From SOIA01 sp050116035 (GTDB lineage: Bacteria; Acidobacteriota; Aminicenantia; Aminicenantales; Aminicenantaceae): a stretch of DNA of 6,438 nucleotides. The first letter of the stretch is position 1. Each line of letters opens with the position of its first letter. Positions 3,874-6,438 of this stretch are shown here, one piece after another. Under the pieces are notes generated by a model. It was not told the origin of the DNA. It saw only the letters and a program-made list of their open reading frames with translations, and did no database searches. Location of the stretch: the NCBI GenBank assembly GCA_050116035.1, contig JASFPJ010000192.1, positions 1 through 6,438 of the forward strand, given 5' to 3'. The position numbers and the translations under genes were made by a program.

Positions 3874-6438
3874 TTATTTTTTCCGTTCCACTATGCCGAT
3901 GATTCCGGCGAGTACGATGACTGTCGACAAAAAGCAGGCTCCCACGCCGACGAACATGGCGATGCCGAGGCTGGCGAAACCCGGCCAGACGGAAAAAACA
4001 AGGGATCCGAAAGCCAGCATGGTGGTGGCACTGGTGAGAAGAATCGCCTTGCCCGTGCTTGAAAAAACCTGAACAACTTTCTTTTTTCCTTCAATGCGCC
4101 AACGGTGCACGATGTGCACTCCATCATCCACTCCGATCCCGATGATCATCGGAAGCCCCATTATACTCACCACGGTCAGTTTAATCCCAAACAATCCCAT
4201 CAGGCCCACCATCCAGAAAACACCTATGGTCAGAGGAATCATGGCCATGAGGGCATGTCCTGGCTTCCTGTAGTCCAGCCAAAGAACGAAGAACACCACG
4301 ACAAGGGTGAGGAGAATCGCATTCCTTCCGTCTCTTCCGATGATCTCGATGAGGGCCCTGAACACTGGAGGCATCCCGGTGGCGTTTTCATCGACTCTTT
4401 CCAGGTCTTGGACGAAGCGTTTTAAAAACTCGGCATCCTTCCAGATGTTATCTGAGGGAAAGACCGTGATCAAAAAGCGTGATCTATCCGTATTGGAGTA
4501 CCTGTCTAAAACCGTCGTGGGAAGATTCTCTATCTCTATAGGTTCCACTGAAGACATGCGAAGGACTGACCTCTTAAAATAAGGAGCAAAACTTTTCTGG
4601 TATTTATCAAGCCCAACCGCTGCCGTCCTTCTGTTTTTTCCTATGGTCCCGACGAGATCACGGATAAGACTTCGGGGTTGAGGATCTCCCGCTTCGCCCA
4701 CGATCTCCGCACATTTCCTGTCCACCTTGTCCTGTCCGCCCAGGAAAGCCATGTCCTGAATCTCCATGATGTTCATCTCCAGCCGGTCAAGCTCCTGGAG
4801 GAATCCATTCAGACTGTCTGCTCTGAACACATCGAGATTTCGAGAGCTACGCATGGCCTCTCGTATCTCGTTGATCATGGGAACTCTTTTTTCCTGCTGC
4901 TCCATGGAAGGGAAATAGACTGAGATATCCTCTGTCATAGCCACTGAGCCCAGATCTTTGGTTTTTTGGGCAATGTCTCGCGACTCTTCCACACCATCGG
5001 CCAGCATCAGTGCGTAATCCATGCTCAGGTCGAACTTCTCGAGCACCACATCCTGAAGCGTGATGGACGGCAATCCTTGGGGCTCCAGGTTCATATAATT
5101 CTGGTCAAACTCGAGAGTGGAGGCAGAAAAGATAAACAGTGCTGTAACAACAAGAGACGCCAGGAGAGTGGCCAGGTAATGCCCGGAGAGATATCGCCCC
5201 AGGTTTCCAAGAGATTTGAAGGTGATGTCTTTGGCGACAAATTCCTTCCTCATCTTTCCTTTCTGTTTTCTCCTCTCGAACCGCCGCTCGCGCAGAACCA
5301 GAAGCGTAGGCAGAAAAAGGAATGTGGAGACGAGTATGGTCAGCAGACCCACACCGGTGACGATGCCCAGCTCCTTCATTCCCCGGGAACTGCTGATGCT
5401 CAAAGTCAGGAAGGCGATACTCGTCGTCAGTCCTCCGGTCAAAATCCCTTTCCCGCTTTTCAGAAAAGTATCCTCCATGGACACGCCGATCGTCTTCCCC
5501 AGTGAGCGTCCCTCTGTGAATCCGGAGATCATGTGGATTGAAAAATCGATTCCCAATCCGATCAGGATCACGGTCATCATGTAAGTCATGATATTCAAAG
5601 TGCCTATCAGGAGAGCTGCGGCTCCGACAGCCCAGATGATGCCAACAATCAAGTTGGAAAGGGCCAGGACTGGAGCCACCCACATCCTGAAGGAAAAAAC
5701 CAGGAGGAAAAACACCGCCGCTAAGGCGATCAGAGTCGTATAGCCAATGCTCTTTTCCCCGTAAACCATTTCATCATGAGCGACCGGCATGAAGCCGGTG
5801 AGCCCGGCCTCCACACTCGGGTATCTCAGCAATATCTCATCGACCGTTTTTTGAACTGCATCCACTCCATCAATCAATTTGCCCATCTCCCACATCGTGA
5901 AGTTCGGAATGATGTTCATGACGAGAGCGGTCTTGTCGTAAGAGAGAATGTAAGGTTCGCCATAGAGGAGCTTGTCAACAGCCAGATGCGGGAGAGGCTG
6001 CGGACCCGTGGATTGACCATCCGAAGAAGTCCCATCCTCGACGAACTGATTCAAGGAGGTGACTAAACTTTGGATCCCATCCAGGAACAGGAAAGCGCCG
6101 TCTTCTTTCTCTCGTGTCGAAAGAGATTCTTCGCGACCGACATATTCCTTTTCCAGGCTGTTATTGATGTTCCTCAGCAAAGGGATAAGGTTGGGATCCG
6201 TGTAGACATCCTTCATATTCTCAAGGTCATCCGCTTTAACAAGCATCAGCCCGTGGTCCTTCACGAAATCCAGTTCCAACATATAATCCACTCGTTTGAC
6301 ATATGGAGTCTTGTCTTTGGGATCGATCGCTGCTTTTATCAGAGGAACAGCTTCCTCGGCAAAAGCTTTGATCCGATCTTCCCGGCCCTGAACGACCACA
6401 ACAATACTCGTCGCGGAAACAAACTCATCGATGATTTC
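3874..6438 (-). CDS. RND/MMPL-family exporter (HpnN-like), 5'-truncated by window edge
   Basis: The frame is open from 6438 to TAA at 3876-3874, giving 854 visible residues. The true start is outside. A GTG at 6399 could open the frame but lies inside the conserved first periplasmic domain (SIVVVVQGREDRIKAF), so it is not the start. Counting from 6438, there is a soluble domain (1 to about 230), five membrane segments (about 231-249, 254-279, 284-307, 331-349, 357-382), a basic cytoplasmic linker (383-405), TM7 (421-441), a second large periplasmic domain (442-705) and five more segments (707-721, 728-751, 754-780, 798-816, 824-850). This is the duplicated RND fold lacking only TM1 and what precedes it. 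Both halves carry the TM4/TM10 acidic motif: GLGIDFSIH (Asp298) and GIGVDDGVH (Asp771, Asp772), expected to carry the proton relay. The layout resembles HpnN and related COG1033 exporters, proton-driven movers of lipids or other hydrophobic molecules. The substrate here is unknown, and no hopanoid gene is present. Confidence 0.92.
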   Translation of the reverse strand, partial: EIIDEFVSATSIVVVVQGREDRIKAFAEEAVPLIKAAIDPKDKTPYVKRVDYMLELDFVKDHGLMLVKADDLENMKDVYTDPNLIPLLRNINNSLEKEYVGREESLSTREKEDGAFLFLDGIQSLVTSLNQFVEDGTSSDGQSTGPQPLPHLAVDKLLYGEPYILSYDKTALVMNIIPNFTMWEMGKLIDGVDAVQKTVDEILLRYPSVEAGLTGFMPVAHDEMVYGEKSIGYTTLIALAAVFFLLVFSFRMWVAPVLALSNLIVGIIWAVGAAALLIGTLNIMTYMMTVILIGLGIDFSIHMISGFTEGRSLGKTIGVSMEDTFLKSGKGILTGGLTTSIAFLTLSISSSRGMKELGIVTGVGLLTILVSTFLFLPTLLVLRERRFERRKQKGKMRKEFVAKDITFKSLGNLGRYLSGHYLATLLASLVVTALFIFSASTLEFDQNYMNLEPQGLPSITLQDVVLEKFDLSMDYALMLADGVEESRDIAQKTKDLGSVAMTEDISVYFPSMEQQEKRVPMINEIREAMRSSRNLDVFRADSLNGFLQELDRLEMNIMEIQDMAFLGGQDKVDRKCAEIVGEAGDPQPRSLIRDLVGTIGKNRRTAAVGLDKYQKSFAPYFKRSVLRMSSVEPIEIENLPTTVLDRYSNTDRSRFLITVFPSDNIWKDAEFLKRFVQDLERVDENATGMPPVFRALIEIIGRDGRNAILLTLVVVFFVLWLDYRKPGHALMAMIPLTIGVFWMVGLMGLFGIKLTVVSIMGLPMIIGIGVDDGVHIVHRWRIEGKKKVVQVFSSTGKAILLTSATTMLAFGSLVFSVWPGFASLGIAMFVGVGACFLSTVIVLAGIIGIVERKK

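Noticed and set aside
4966..5683. Plus-strand frames up to 179 codons and a 192-codon minus-strand frame inside the exporter gene
   Set aside because: Low-complexity shadow translations of a gene whose own frame gives clear membrane segments and RND motifs.
3874..6399. GTG at 6399 as the exporter start
   Set aside because: The frame continues upstream with family-like sequence to the window edge, and starting here would leave out TM1 and part of the first periplasmic domain.

Overview
The window carries four protein genes. Two are cut by the window edges. From left to right: a long minus-strand gene for a secreted DUF5916-type outer-membrane protein (its 3' end lies beyond position 1); a small minus-strand gene for an 86-residue cytoplasmic protein starting at TTG; a plus-strand gene for a lipoprotein with a complete class I glutamine-amidotransferase / peptidase C26 domain; and a long minus-strand gene for an RND/MMPL-family exporter (its 5' end lies beyond position 6438).

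The host looks like a Gram-negative, double-membraned bacterium. The DUF5916 protein has a signal peptide and a long beta-rich region typical of outer-membrane barrels, the amidotransferase has a lipobox, and the exporter is of the HpnN-like type. Gene content of this kind and intermediate base composition are seen in Acidobacteriota, Candidatus Aminicenantes and related phyla. This placement is inference from memory with low confidence, and nothing in the window fixes the phylum.

Layout: 1-1942 DUF5916 gene (minus); 1943-2134 its leader, holding two perfect inverted repeats; 2135-2395 small gene (minus); 2396-2627 divergent promoter region, with a near-consensus sigma-70 promoter for the lipoprotein gene and a hairpin at the predicted transcript 5' end; 2628-3797 lipoprotein amidotransferase (plus); 3798-3873 short convergent spacer with a two-way terminator and an inverted repeat; 3874-6438 exporter (minus).

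Three of the four products are envelope proteins, one each predicted for the outer membrane, the periplasmic or surface lipoprotein pool, and the inner membrane. There is no shared operon across the three, and no pathway gene that names a substrate. I see no rRNA, tRNA, CRISPR array, insertion sequence or recognisable defence or biosynthetic cluster. The most unusual items are a lipid-anchored PuuD-like hydrolase, the predicted 5'-terminal mRNA hairpin in front of it, and the 11-bp perfect inverted repeat in the DUF5916 leader. None of these is proof of a new system.
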